A DNA stretch of 64,000 nt from Leyella lascolaii (GCF_900079775.1 NZ_LT556049.1:332662-396661), one strand, 5' to 3'; shown: positions 16,840 to 26,067, counted from the first letter of the stretch. The notes: a model not told the origin generated them from the letters alone. Numbers and translations are program-made.

Positions 16840-19530
16840 TCATTTGCCGTTGGGCGTATGTCCGAAGTAGTCCTTATAGCATTTGGAGAAATACGACGGT
16901 GATGAAAAGCCCACCTCATACGACACTTCCGACACGGTGTATGCGCCGCTCTTCAGCAGTTTGTCCGCACGTCTTAGTCTTGTCATACGTATCAGTTCCA
17001 CAGGCGTGCTGCCGGTAAGAGCCTTCACCTTGCGGTACATCTGCACGCGGCTCAGCCCCAATTCGGAGCTGAGTGTCTCCACATTGAAATCAGGGTCGGC
17101 AAGATGCTCGTTCACCTTTGCACTGAACTCGTTCATGAACTTCCTGTCCATGCTCTCCGGCTGCTCGCCGCCGGTGTCTCCGTGTGCGTATATGCTCTTC
17201 AGCCGTCGGCGGCTCTCGATGAGGTTGCGCACCCTTGACGTGAGCACCTTGCCGCTGAACGGCTTCACTATATAGGCGTCAGCTCCGCAGTCGTATCCGT
17301 CGGCGCGCTGCGTGTCCATGGCGTTTGCCGTGAGCAGTATGACGGGTATGTGGCTCGTCGCCGTCGTGGTCTTTATACGGCGGCACATCTCCAGCCCGTC
17401 CATCTCCGGCATCATGACGTCGCACACGATTATTCCCGGCACTCCGGCGACAGCCTTGTCGAGTCCCTCAAGCCCGTTGGAGGCATAGCTCACGTTGTAT
17501 CTGTCAGCCAGGAGCGAGCCTATGTATTTTCTCATGTCACCGTTGTCGTCGACCACAAGCACGTCCTCGCGCTCTCCGATGTCCTCAGGACTTGTCATGA
17601 TGTCGGCGGGGCTTCCGGATGCTGCGGAGGTGTCAGTGCTGTCGATGACGGTGTATTCCTCTGGAATCATGTCGTGCGCCTCTTCTTTCTGTGCAGAGTC
17701 CTCCCCGGCAGGAAGTTCCGCCGCAGGAATGGTCACGACAAACTCAGCCCCCTTCCCCTCCTCGCTGCTCACCCTGACGCTGCCGCCGAGCAGACCGGCG
17801 AACGAATGGACAAGAGCGAGTCCGATGCCCGTTCCTCCCGAATCTTGCCTCACCTGATAGAACCTGTCGAACACATGGGGCAGCATGGCGGCAGGTATGC
17901 CTATTCCGCTGTCAGCCACCGCCAGTGTGAACGAGCCGTCGTCTCCTCCTTTCAGGCTCACGTCTATGCGTCCACCCTCAGGTGTATACTTCAAGGCATT
18001 TGACATGAGATTGTAGCATATGCGCTCTATCTTGTTGCGGTCGGTGCATGCCACGAGTGTCTCCGGAGCCGTGACGTCCAACGTTATGCGCTTGCCGCTT
18101 GCCATAGACTCGAAGTTTCCCGCCCAGTCACGCAGTGCGGCGGCAAGGTCGAAGCACGAAACCTCGATGCCCATCTTTCCGTTCTGCACCTTGCGCAAGT
18201 CGAGAATCTCCCCCACCAGACGCAACATCACGCTCACATTCCTGCGGACGAGCGTCAGCAGACGGCGTTGCTCACCGCTTGTCCCGGCGTCAGCCAGAAG
18301 CCGGTCCACCGGGTCGGCTATGAGTGTGAGCGGAGTACGGAACTCGTGGCTCACGTTTGTGAAGAACTGCAGTTTGGCGTTCGCCGTCTCCTCGGCAAGG
18401 CGCCGTTTCATTATTATGGTGCGGTAGATGTATATGAAGAACGTTATGAGCAGGGCGATGATGATGGACGAGAGCAGCATGAAGAGCTTCTGATGGTTGT
18501 ACTGCGCCAGATAGCGGTCCACCTTGCCATGAAGCACCTCAAGCCTTTCGCTCTGCTGCTCCATCTCTTCTGCCTGCATGAGCATGGCTCCCGCATTGTC
18601 TGGCGTGACGATGGCGCTCTTCAGATAGTTTTCCTTGCTGTATGGCTTTCCCTGAAGGATGTTCATGGCGAGCTGCATCACAAGGTCTCCGCGCGTGGGA
18701 TAAAGGTATGAGGCAGCCAATGTGCCGTCCTTCACGCGGTTCATGCCGCCGTCCGGTGTGGACAGGGCGTCCACTCCTACAAATGTGACATCATGTCTTG
18801 CGCCGTAGCGCATCATCACCTCGCGCGCTCCGTCAGCCATACGGTCGTTATGTGCGAACACACAGTCGATGTCGGAGGTGTGCGAGAGTATGTCGTTCAT
18901 GGCATGTCCTCCGCTCGCCCGGGTCCATTCGCCGTGGCTCACACATGCGAGCGTGATGCCGGGATAAGCCTTCAGGGCGTCGGTGAAACCGCGGTGGCGG
19001 TCGATGGCAGGCGACGAGTCCTTCAGTCCGGTTATCTCCACCACGCGCCCCCTGCCGCCAAGCTTGGTGGCGATATAATGTCCCATGGTGGTTCCTATGG
19101 AATAGTTGTCGGCTCCGATGAATGCGGTGTATTTTGTGGAATTGGTCTTACGGTCGAAATATATCACCGGTATTCCCCTGTCGTAGGCTCGGTCTATCGC
19201 CTCAGACACGGTGTGAATCTGGTTCGGCGACACCACGAGCAGGTCTATCCCACTATCCGCCAGACTGTCTATCTGGGCTATCTGCCTCCGGTCGTCGTCG
19301 TTGGCGGAAGTGATGCGCAGCTCTACATTGTTGAAGAGATAAGTGCCCATGCGCAGCTCTTCGTTAAGCTTGTCACGCCATATGTCCTCGCTGCACTGCG
19401 ACACTCCTATGACATATCCCTTCCGCCCGGAGCATCCTGACGCAGAAAAGACAAGTGCCAGGATGAAAAGACAGCCGTACATGGCAGCCGACGGACGGAT
19501 GTGTATGATGTCAAAAGATTCCTTTTTCAT
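16840..19530 (-). CDS. Hybrid two-component regulator with periplasmic sugar-binding sensor (BT1754 type)
   Basis: The product has 896 residues in one chain. An N-terminal membrane anchor or lipobox (SASGC, about 28-33) is followed by a type-I periplasmic binding domain (about 40-335; GVSQCSEDIW, VVSPNQ, FIGADNY, VFAHNDRMA). A transmembrane helix lies at about 350-375. The histidine kinase has phosphoacceptor His395 in SHEFRTP and an ATPase domain with DSGIGI. The receiver has Asp704 in CDVMMPEMDG. An AraC-type DNA-binding domain occupies about 795-896. This architecture matches the fructose-sensing HTCS of Bacteroides levan loci. It should activate the convergent operon at 7983-16649. A MITE-like repeat begins 17 bp upstream of the start. 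Confidence 0.93.
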   Translation of the reverse strand: MKKESFDIIHIRPSAAMYGCLFILALVFSASGCSGRKGYVIGVSQCSEDIWRDKLNEELRMGTYLFNNVELRITSANDDDRRQIAQIDSLADSGIDLLVVSPNQIHTVSEAIDRAYDRGIPVIYFDRKTNSTKYTAFIGADNYSIGTTMGHYIATKLGGRGRVVEITGLKDSSPAIDRHRGFTDALKAYPGITLACVSHGEWTRASGGHAMNDILSHTSDIDCVFAHNDRMADGAREVMMRYGARHDVTFVGVDALSTPDGGMNRVKDGTLAASYLYPTRGDLVMQLAMNILQGKPYSKENYLKSAIVTPDNAGAMLMQAEEMEQQSERLEVLHGKVDRYLAQYNHQKLFMLLSSIIIALLITFFIYIYRTIIMKRRLAEETANAKLQFFTNVSHEFRTPLTLIADPVDRLLADAGTSGEQRRLLTLVRRNVSVMLRLVGEILDLRKVQNGKMGIEVSCFDLAAALRDWAGNFESMASGKRITLDVTAPETLVACTDRNKIERICYNLMSNALKYTPEGGRIDVSLKGGDDGSFTLAVADSGIGIPAAMLPHVFDRFYQVRQDSGGTGIGLALVHSFAGLLGGSVRVSSEEGKGAEFVVTIPAAELPAGEDSAQKEEAHDMIPEEYTVIDSTDTSAASGSPADIMTSPEDIGEREDVLVVDDNGDMRKYIGSLLADRYNVSYASNGLEGLDKAVAGVPGIIVCDVMMPEMDGLEMCRRIKTTTATSHIPVILLTANAMDTQRADGYDCGADAYIVKPFSGKVLTSRVRNLIESRRRLKSIYAHGDTGGEQPESMDRKFMNEFSAKVNEHLADPDFNVETLSSELGLSRVQMYRKVKALTGSTPVELIRMTRLRRADKLLKSGAYTVSEVSYEVGFSSPSYFSKCYKDYFGHTPNGK

Positions 19531-19547
19531 AATTCTTTCATATTTTG

Positions 19548-19742
19548 ACCCGAATCGGTCATTATACTTCCATTCTTATTTCGTGCTGCTGTCAGCCGGA
19601 TTGTATACTGCTTTATCGAAGATGTAGCGGGCTACATCAAGAAAAAACAGGATACAAGATGACGGCAGCAGTGCGGAAGAAGGATGAAGAGCTGACTATA
19701 AACCTTAAATGTATAATCGGCGTTATAATGACCGATTCGGGT
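19548..19742. repeat. MITE-like element, copy 1 (intact)
   Basis: A 195-bp element is bounded by perfect 19-bp terminal inverted repeats (ACCCGAATCGGTCATTATA at 19548-19566 and its complement at 19724-19742). Inside, further arms pair (gctgctgtcag with ctgac/ggcagcag), and a central palindrome, GATGTAGC-gg-GCTACATC, folds the whole into one long hairpin. No coding frame is present. It lies 17 bp from the HTCS start codon, so it must carry or displace that promoter. Similar copies lie at 53674-53870, about 33805-33957 and, decayed, about 32545-32690. Confidence 0.8.
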
Positions 19743-19813
19743 TTATATAAGAAAGATGGTATCCTGCAACGGAATAGCGGGTTTTATTCCGGCTCGCCGC
19801 ACAGCCCCTCCGG

Positions 19814-20386
19814 TCAGTCTGAGAGCACTGTCCTCACCCACTCAGCCACCTCCTCGCGCGACGCTCCGGCTGCAAACCGCCGTCCCTGTTTCCACTCCGC
19901 GCCCGGCGCACTCTTGTGAATCTGTTCCACACTCTTGTCCAACGGGCTTTCAGCCGAGGTGCAGAACGGTATGACGGTCTTGACTCTGAAGTCGGCGCCT
20001 TCAAGAAACGACTGTATGATGCGCGGCGCGATGCCCCACCATATGGGATAACCCACGAAAACGATGTCGTATCGGTCGGGTCTCGGAGTGTCACGGAACA
20101 TCTGCGGGCGCGCCCTCACGTCGTGCTGTTCGCGGTTGCTCCGCGAGGCTGCCGTGCGGTAGTCAAGGTCTCTCCGGCTGCAAGGCAGTACGGGCTCGAT
20201 GCTCCACACGTCACCGTCAGTGACGCTGGCAATGTGTTCGGCAGCAGCCCTTGTGTTGCCGCTCACAGAGAAATACGCCACAAGCACCTTCTTGCCGCCG
20301 CCGTCTCCTATGCATACGGCATCACAGTCCTGTTGCGGCAAGAACACCGCAAGCAGACACGCCATGAGAACAAACACACCTTTCAT
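19814..20386 (-). CDS. Exported flavodoxin-like protein
   Basis: The product has 190 residues. A signal peptide (KGVFVLMACLLAVFLPQQDCDA) precedes a flavodoxin fold: a KKVLVAYFSVSGNTRAAAEHI segment with the FMN phosphate loop, then DIVFVGYPIWWGIAP and a PFCTSAESPLD loop. This fits flavodoxin_4 proteins, which bind FMN and act in periplasmic or cytoplasmic redox steps. Its Cys22 could make it a lipoprotein, although the lipobox is poor. It is transcribed alone, with a TATATTTG -7 box about 50 bp upstream. The electron partner is not visible here. Confidence 0.82.
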   Translation of the reverse strand: MKGVFVLMACLLAVFLPQQDCDAVCIGDGGGKKVLVAYFSVSGNTRAAAEHIASVTDGDVWSIEPVLPCSRRDLDYRTAASRSNREQHDVRARPQMFRDTPRPDRYDIVFVGYPIWWGIAPRIIQSFLEGADFRVKTVIPFCTSAESPLDKSVEQIHKSAPGAEWKQGRRFAAGASREEVAEWVRTVLSD

Positions 20387-20434
20387 ATAATATACCGGTT
20401 TTTATAACTATCCCTGCATTTGGGCATAATGATG

Positions 20435-20442
20435 CAAATATA
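20435..20442 (-). promoter_or_regulatory. -7 box of the flavodoxin gene
   Basis: TATATTTG on the minus strand, 48 bases before the ATG at 20386. No spaced -33 TTTG is seen. The rest of the gap 20387-20729 is AT-rich and presumably carries a divergent promoter for the small peptide gene, where only an imperfect TAACTTTA at 20636 is visible. Confidence 0.5.
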
Positions 20443-20729
20443 TAAAATTTATGTTCACGACGGTAGGATTTAATCATATTTTCCAATCTCTTTAACGATA
20501 CGCCGGAGACACCATGAATGAGTTGAAACCTATGATTTTCAACTATATATAACATCGGTTAAACCCGTAAAGTTATATAATCTTAATATCATATTAAAAA
20601 ACATACATTAACAAACTTTACCGATTTAAAATTCATAACTTTACCGCGGACAGGCGCGAGTATGTGCATGAGAATGCACTAACGAAGAAACCACGTGTAT
20701 AAGATTATTACTGTATATTGTAAATTGTT

Positions 20730-20957
20730 ATGAAAGAAAAAACAAAGAAAACTCTTTATGTGCGTCCGGAAATAAAAATGATTCCCATGGACGGCTTTGA
20801 ACTCATGGCGGCATCGCCTTCAAGCGATGGCATAACGCTCAACTACAGAGACGTGGAAAGCATTGATACGTATACGTTCGACCCTGACAACAAATGGGGA
20901 AATGAAGACGGATTTGGCAACAAATTAGGAGACGGGTGGTCTGTTTATTCTTCTTAG
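20730..20957 (+). CDS. Small peptide (75 aa), Prevotella-type, function unknown
   Basis: The peptide begins MKEKTKKTLYVRPEIKM, then PMDGFELMAASPSSDG, and ends in an acidic, Trp-containing tail. Short proteins of this shape (a basic start, a P-x-I-x-M-D-x-x-LMA-A/S-S segment and an acidic tail) are common in Prevotella next to genes for surface lipoproteins. I recognise the pattern but know no function. It precedes the next lipoprotein gene by 55 bp and is probably co-transcribed. A secreted peptide, a leader-containing precursor or a translation-coupling leader are all possible. Confidence 0.65.
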   Translation: MKEKTKKTLYVRPEIKMIPMDGFELMAASPSSDGITLNYRDVESIDTYTFDPDNKWGNEDGFGNKLGDGWSVYSS

Positions 20958-21012
20958 TAAACACACGGCATCATTAAAGACAACACATTAACAGAACATA
21001 ACAGAATCAGAC

Positions 21013-22107
21013 ATGAAACTACGACACACACTCATTCCCGCGCTGGCATGCATGTCCTTCATATGGAGCAGCTGCAGCAGCGATTCTGACATAAAGCCGG
21101 AACCTAAAACCGGCATGGCGACAATCACTCTTAACCGCCCATCCAAGCTTCAGGCAGCGGTGGCAGCGGCAAAACCGCTCATTGTGGAGGTGCCGTGCAA
21201 GAACCACCCTGACGGTCCGAAGCTCTACGTTACGCTCACACCGAGACCGGCACCGAGACGCGCAAGCGTCAGTACACCCAAACCCTCACAGTTCAAACTG
21301 TGGTCGGCAACTCTGACAGACCAAAACCTCAACCCTCCCTACAAAGAGGAGACACTCGCCCTGCAAGGCAACAAGGCGACATGGAAGTATGAATGGCCGT
21401 CGGGAGCACCGAAGAGCCAGCTGAACCTCGTAGCCGTTACAGACCTGCCGGACGAAATGACTGTCACTCCGAAAACCGACAACAGCAGTAATGTGGAGGC
21501 TGAGGTGTCAATCAAAAACGGACAGGTATTGGTGCCGTTGGACGGAAAACCGATACCGTTCTTCGGTATGAGCACCAACATGATGGAGCAGCCGCAGAGC
21601 CAATACTCATTCACCATAGACATGGAACCGTTGCTCTATGTGCTGAACATAGACCTTGACGTGTCTGACGCACCGGAACCGCTGAACGAAAAAGGGCGTG
21701 AGTTCTGGAAGGTATACATCAATACCCCGCAGAGCAAGTATGATTTCGCAAAATCGTCATATCCCCAATTAAACCTGTACGACCGCATTATGGCAAGTTA
21801 TGACCAACGCGAAGAAGGTCAGAAAGAAAATATGATATATGATGGGTCCGCAGATATATGGAACTACGACTTCAATGAAAGCACTGCGAACAAACAACTT
21901 ACTTCTTACTACCTGATGAGCCAGAGAGCCGCCGGAAAGAAGAAGACAACAGTTGGTATATTAGATCCCAGAGGGTTGATTATAAGCTATCTGTTCAGGT
22001 CTGACGACATGGAATACAATCAACAATACATGTACGACTTGGGTAATGTAGTATATCAACACAGTAACTTATACGTATTCAATATAAACTTCGGCACAAA
22101 GCCATAA
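21013..22107 (+). CDS. Large lipoprotein of unknown function
   Basis: The product has 364 residues. The start MKLRHTLIPALACMSFIWSSC gives a lipobox (IWSSC, Cys21) followed by an acidic stretch (SDSDIKPEP) that fits surface-export signals of Bacteroidetes lipoproteins. The mature part alternates beta-like segments (TATWKYEWPSG, YSFTIDMEPLLYVLNIDLDV), and an N-terminal MATITLNRPSKL strand faintly resembles fimbrillin-associated proteins. No catalytic motif is seen. It forms a two-gene unit with the 75-residue peptide and ends before a hairpin repeat that probably terminates transcription. Confidence 0.75.
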   Translation: MKLRHTLIPALACMSFIWSSCSSDSDIKPEPKTGMATITLNRPSKLQAAVAAAKPLIVEVPCKNHPDGPKLYVTLTPRPAPRRASVSTPKPSQFKLWSATLTDQNLNPPYKEETLALQGNKATWKYEWPSGAPKSQLNLVAVTDLPDEMTVTPKTDNSSNVEAEVSIKNGQVLVPLDGKPIPFFGMSTNMMEQPQSQYSFTIDMEPLLYVLNIDLDVSDAPEPLNEKGREFWKVYINTPQSKYDFAKSSYPQLNLYDRIMASYDQREEGQKENMIYDGSADIWNYDFNESTANKQLTSYYLMSQRAAGKKKTTVGILDPRGLIISYLFRSDDMEYNQQYMYDLGNVVYQHSNLYVFNINFGTKP

Positions 22108-22149
22108 CAATAAGATTTGCGAGTTTTAGTGCAGACTGTGCCATCGAGC

Positions 22150-22197
22150 GCAATGGGAGCTTGCTCTCAAATTGCCGGGCGCAGCCTGTTTTTTATA
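22150..22197 (+). terminator. Hairpin repeat, probable terminator (copy 1)
   Basis: GCAATGGGAGC (22150-22160) can pair with GCTCTCAAATTGC (22163-22175), followed by cgggcgcagcctg and six T. A close relative occurs at 53890-53936. Position 43 bp after the lipoprotein stop suggests termination; recurrence suggests a mobile or REP-like hairpin. Confidence 0.5.
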
Positions 22198-22218
22198 AAA
22201 TGTGACGGCGTCAGCCTT

Positions 22219-22398
22219 GTAGAGACGCAAAATCTTGCGTCTCACGAGCAAAAAACGCGGCAATACCAGGAATATAATCGCATTTGTTTATAGCCCATCC
22301 TTGCGTCTCACGAGCAAAAAGCGCAGCATTGACAGACATGTTTCGCATCTGTTTATTGCGCATCCTTGCTTGTGAGACGCAAGATTTTGCGTCTCTAC
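22219..22398. repeat. REPIN-like palindrome pair, locus 1
   Basis: Two palindromes with arms GAGACGCAA and TTGCGTCTC around a 4-base centre (22219-22243 and 22374-22398) are exact inverted copies of each other, each with GTA/TAC on its outer side. A half site lies at about 22301-22310. The pair can fold into one large hairpin. Confidence 0.8.
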
Positions 22399-22442
22399 TT
22401 TTTCATCTGCGCATAACAATATAATGTATTCCCAAAACAAAC

Positions 22443-22580
22443 ATGCTTGCATCTGTATGCATTAAGTATGTGCATAATTATTCATTCCCGTCCATCCTCA
22501 ACTCCGCGAGAGCTTCCTACAGCCGACGGCATAGGCTCACGGACGCGAATACGCGGATTTTGCGTAGTTTGGGTAAGGTG
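22443..22580 (+). repeat. Composite element core, copy 1
   Basis: About 110 bp here (from tgcttgcatctg through the segment with CTCAACTCCGCGAGAGC) recur in inverted orientation at 33395-33530 and 50885-51010 with only a few changes. A short frame is open in all three copies, but the sequence is intergenic and a hairpin (GAGCCTATGCCG...GTAGGAAGCTC) also fits, so a structured RNA or mobile-element part is as likely as a peptide. Confidence 0.65.
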
Positions 22581-22599
22581 CTGACAATCAAAGGAATGT

Positions 22600-22830
22600 G
22601 TGTTTTTGCGTTGCAAGACGGTGTCTGCCGGGTTTCGGAATAGCCTTTTCGGTGTCGCGATACGGGCTTTCCTGTGGCGTGGGAAAGGCTTTTTTATGGT
22701 GCGGAAAGTGCTTTTCTGTGGTGCGGGAGGGTGGTACAGGCATGACGGTTCTGTGAGGGATGTCCGCCGGAGTGGGTTTTATGACGGTGCGGAGGGTATG
22801 GAGGTGCATGACCAGACGGTGTGACATACT
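22600..22830. repeat. GGAAAAGC-type degenerate tandem tract
   Basis: Units of roughly 25-33 bp such as gtggcgtgggaaaggc and gtgcggaaagtgcttttc are repeated imperfectly. The tract adjoins the composite core, as it does at 33.2 and 50.7 kb. The remainder of the gap to 23.06 kb is AT-rich and shows no gene. Confidence 0.5.
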
Positions 22831-23067
22831 GCTCGGAACGGTTTTTGTTTTCTCTTTTGAAAGTAAAAAATGTAATGATTTTTTACTGTCCTTATTGCAT
22901 AAATATTCATTTCCGGCAATGCCGCGCGGCAATGTTTTCATATCCGTATATCCGTCCCGCGCGTTTGTACGACTGTTTTTTGATGCCAAAGAAACATAGC
23001 CACGAGCAACACGATGGCAATGAAATGCGCGCAATGATATGGTGAGGATGAATGCGTTTTCCCCTCG

Positions 23068-23267
23068 GGAGACACAAGATTTTGCGTCTCTACTGGCTGC
23101 CGCCATCATTGTAATAAGCAGTAAACATATCCAATTATTCGCAGTCAATATAAAAGTAGAGACGCAAAATCTTGCGTCTCCCGAGGGAAAAGCGCGGCAA
23201 TGACAGGAATACTCCATCTCAATTTATTGCTCATCCTTGCTTGTGAGACGCAATATTTTGCGTCCCC
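23068..23267. repeat. REPIN-like palindromes, locus 2
   Basis: Three palindromes: a right-hand type with one mismatch (23068-23093), a left-hand type (23156-23180) and a decayed right-hand type (about 23243-23267). The last two form a pair of about 112 bp. Confidence 0.7.
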
Positions 23268-23439
23268 GCTTTGGTTTGCAACGGATTGTATCGGGGGAAA
23301 CATGGAAACTTCATGACGCGGCAGCGCGGAAAAGGGAGGAAGGCAGACCAACCGGCATATGTTCATCATCAGCGTCCTGATGAATGATTGGGATTAAATA
23401 CGCCCGCAGCATCATAAAAACGTCATGGCTTAATGCGGA

Positions 23440-24561
23440 CTAAACACCTCGTGAAGCATCCCTCAACACATCGTTGATGAGTTCCGCCTCACGGCTCTTC
23501 GGCAATTGTCCAGCCATATGACGCCGTGCCTCGTCGCCTATGCGGCGCGCGGTGTGAGGCTGTTCGAGCAGCAGAGCCATGTCACGCGCCATTGACATGT
23601 AGTCGCCCTCGTCCACAAGCAGCGCGGTGACGTCATGACGTGCGACAAACGGAATGCCGGCATGGCGCGTCGAGATGACAGGCACTCCGGCTGCCATCGC
23701 CTCCATCACCGATACGGGAGTGCCCTCGCAGTCGCCGTCGGGAGCCGTCATGGAATGCTGCACATAGGCTGTGGCTCTCTCCAGAAACTGTCCGTGCGCG
23801 CTTCTGTCTATCCATCCGGGAAAGCTGACGGCACCGTCTATGCCCAGCAATGCCGCCAGCTGACGGGCAGATTTGAGCAACGGTCCGTCGCCAGCCATCA
23901 CCAGCCGTGCTTCAGGATGGGTCCGCACAAGCTCCGCAAAGGCAAGAAGCACGGCTTGGGGACTCTTCTTCTCCACGAATCTGCCGCAGAAGAAGAACAT
24001 CGGTTCGGCAAGCGTGGCGCGAAGCTTATAATAGAACGGTGACGGCAGACAGGGCACGCTCACAACCGGCACGCGGCATCCCATGAGCCGGAGACGCTCT
24101 GCAAGGTGGGGCGAGGCGCAGAGCACGCAACGGGCATAGGCAAAGAGACGGGCGTAACGCTCGCGGTAACGGCGCACCACATCGCGCCGCGTGGCGTCCA
24201 TGCCGTGGAAGAACGGCACCACGGCGACACCGGCATGGCGATAGACCGGCAGCAGGTCGGCAGCCGATGTGCCGAACTCGCTTAGCACAACCGTGGTGTG
24301 CCGGTGCCGCAACCACCTCGACAGCAACAGCTGTTCGGCAGTGAGACCATGAAAAGCTCCGCGCCACAGCCTGCGCACCACCCACACTCCGCAGCGCAAC
24401 ATACGCAGCCTGACACCGCGGCGGGCATACCATGAAGGCAGGTCGGTAAGCAGTTCGACGGAGCCGTGCACCAGGGAGGCGTGGCTGTAGATGTAGGATG
24501 GGGTCACACGGTGGGGATCAATCACCACCACATGTTGCGTGAGAGACGTGCGTCGTGACAT
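23440..24561 (-). CDS. GT4-family glycosyltransferase
   Basis: The product has 373 residues from the ATG at 24561. A longer frame upstream has no coding character and contains the promoter. The C-terminal half has the GT-B/GT4 marks: FFFCGRFVEKKSPQ, LVMAGDGP, and the E-x7-E block EGTPVSVMEAMAAGVPVIST. The N-terminal half has a Rossmann-like pattern and no signal peptide, so it acts in the cytoplasm or at the inner face of the membrane, transferring a sugar from an activated donor to a capsule, O-antigen or glycolipid acceptor. It stands alone, without other polysaccharide genes nearby. Confidence 0.87.
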   Translation of the reverse strand: MSRRTSLTQHVVVIDPHRVTPSYIYSHASLVHGSVELLTDLPSWYARRGVRLRMLRCGVWVVRRLWRGAFHGLTAEQLLLSRWLRHRHTTVVLSEFGTSAADLLPVYRHAGVAVVPFFHGMDATRRDVVRRYRERYARLFAYARCVLCASPHLAERLRLMGCRVPVVSVPCLPSPFYYKLRATLAEPMFFFCGRFVEKKSPQAVLLAFAELVRTHPEARLVMAGDGPLLKSARQLAALLGIDGAVSFPGWIDRSAHGQFLERATAYVQHSMTAPDGDCEGTPVSVMEAMAAGVPVISTRHAGIPFVARHDVTALLVDEGDYMSMARDMALLLEQPHTARRIGDEARRHMAGQLPKSREAELINDVLRDASRGV

Positions 24562-24617
24562 GAGTATGAATTTTAAACGGTTAAGGAGGCATGGGAAGAG
24601 AAGCTTCCCGCCTGCAA

Positions 24618-24648
24618 CAAAATTATATAAAAAGACTGACAGGACAAA
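24618..24648 (-). promoter_or_regulatory. Promoter of the GT4 gene
   Basis: On the minus strand TTTG (24648-24645), 19 bases, then TAATTTTG (24625-24618) match the Bacteroidetes consensus. The ATG at 24561 lies 57 bases downstream. Confidence 0.7.
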
Positions 24649-24839
24649 ACAGCGACAACCGTTTACGGACAAAACGATGAAAGAAACCACCCTATCCTCC
24701 TGTCTTTCACAGCATCCGCCATGACTGAACCCGCGTTCCGGAGCATTCCGGCATATAAAAAAAATAGACCGGATAACATCCATTTCACACCACAGAGACA
24801 GGCATAACGCACATTGTGCACATACACCGGAAAACACCG

Positions 24840-24871
24840 TTTGCACATTATTACATATATAACTAACTTTG
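24840..24871 (+). promoter_or_regulatory. Promoter of the lipoprotein/zinc-ribbon unit
   Basis: TTTG (24840-24843), 20 bases, TAACTTTG (24864-24871): a full match to the Bacteroidetes -33/-7 consensus. The ATG at 24968 follows 96 bases later. Confidence 0.75.
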
Positions 24872-24967
24872 AACAGAAATTGAACGCGAATATGTCGTCG
24901 GGCTTTATCCCCATTCCGTGCTGATGACAGACATAACACATCATAACATAAAACAAAACAAACAAGT

Positions 24968-25945
24968 ATGAAAAGTAAAAGTATTCTATCCGGAATGAGC
25001 TCCCTGCTGCATTCCGCATCGTTCGTTTTCATGACAATGGCGTGCTGCGCGTGCCTCACATCGTGCGGTGACGACGACGGAGACGGAGGAAGCACCAGCG
25101 GAAGCGGCAACCTGCCGTCGACAGGCGACATGGGAATAACCGACCCGGTGGTGGCAATCACAAGTCCGTGGGGCGACGTGGCAAGATTCAACTACACCGA
25201 CGGAACATTGACATCCGGCGTATCATTGACCGACGGCATCAACTTCACCATCGGCGGAAACCCTCTTGTGATAAAAGGCTCGGCAAACGAGAGCGACGGC
25301 GAATCGTATAAACAGACAATCAGCAACATAAGGCAGAACGCAGCCGGAGCAGTGACCTCCGCCACGCTTACCATTGAGGAATCGGGCTACGGAGAGACAT
25401 ACAGGGCATCGGGAAACTTCACGTGCACTTACGACAGCGGCAACAGGCTCATAAAAATGGTGTCTGAGTCGTCAAGTCCGGAATATTCCTACGAGGCTGT
25501 CTACACCAACACATGGCAGGACGGCAATCTTATAAAAACGGTGATGACCTATACCGAGAAGGAGACGGAAGAGGGCGAGACGTATGAGTACAACGGATAT
25601 GAGGAGTACAATTTTGAATATGACGGCGGGAAGAACAACGGCATATACGTCCGCTTCATGGACGACAGCGTGCCCGAATATATATTATACGCCGGACTTA
25701 TGGGAAAGCCGTCTGAGGATATGATTTCAGCCTACTCCGTGAAATACAGCAAGGACTCGCAGCCCAACAGCGTTACATGCAGCACGGACAAGGACAGCAA
25801 GGGCAGAGTGAGCGCGTATTACGAGAACGGCAGCCTGCAATATTCATTCTACTATTCGGACACCGTCAGCCAGATGCAGCAGCAAGGCTCCGCCGCCAAG
25901 AGGACTCACGCAAGACGCATGTTCAAGACGCATGCGGAAAAATGA
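24968..25945 (+). CDS. Lipoprotein with beta-repeat body (DUF4595-like)
   Basis: The product has 325 residues, with a lipobox in CLTSC (Cys33) and an immediately following acidic/Gly-Ser linker (DDDGDGGSTSGSG) typical of surface-exposed lipoproteins. The body contains repeated strands of the form GNFTCTYDSGNRLIKMV, YTNTWQDGNLIKTVMTY and YSVKYSKDSQPNSVTCS, recalling DUF4595 or RHS-like short repeats. The C-terminus is basic (RTHARRMFKTHAEK). No enzyme motif is seen. It has its own canonical promoter and is followed after 122 bp by the zinc-ribbon gene on the same strand. Confidence 0.75.
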   Translation: MKSKSILSGMSSLLHSASFVFMTMACCACLTSCGDDDGDGGSTSGSGNLPSTGDMGITDPVVAITSPWGDVARFNYTDGTLTSGVSLTDGINFTIGGNPLVIKGSANESDGESYKQTISNIRQNAAGAVTSATLTIEESGYGETYRASGNFTCTYDSGNRLIKMVSESSSPEYSYEAVYTNTWQDGNLIKTVMTYTEKETEEGETYEYNGYEEYNFEYDGGKNNGIYVRFMDDSVPEYILYAGLMGKPSEDMISAYSVKYSKDSQPNSVTCSTDKDSKGRVSAYYENGSLQYSFYYSDTVSQMQQQGSAAKRTHARRMFKTHAEK

Positions 25946-26067
25946 CCTCCCTGCCTGCCACCGTCAGCCACCGCGACGCATGACGGCGGCAGGAACAGGA
26001 TGGGACGGACACGATACACGCACAGGATATAACAACCGTTAAAGTATAAAGCAAAACATATAAAACC

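Noticed and set aside
22588..23217. 209-codon minus-strand frame
   Set aside because: It is built from the GAGACGCAA palindromes and the GGAAAAGC tract; the same peptide bits appear at 26.7, 32.8 and 50.8 kb wherever the repeats occur.
24562..25191. N-terminal extension of the GT4 enzyme to 25191
   Set aside because: It runs over two promoters and the 5' part of the divergent lipoprotein gene.
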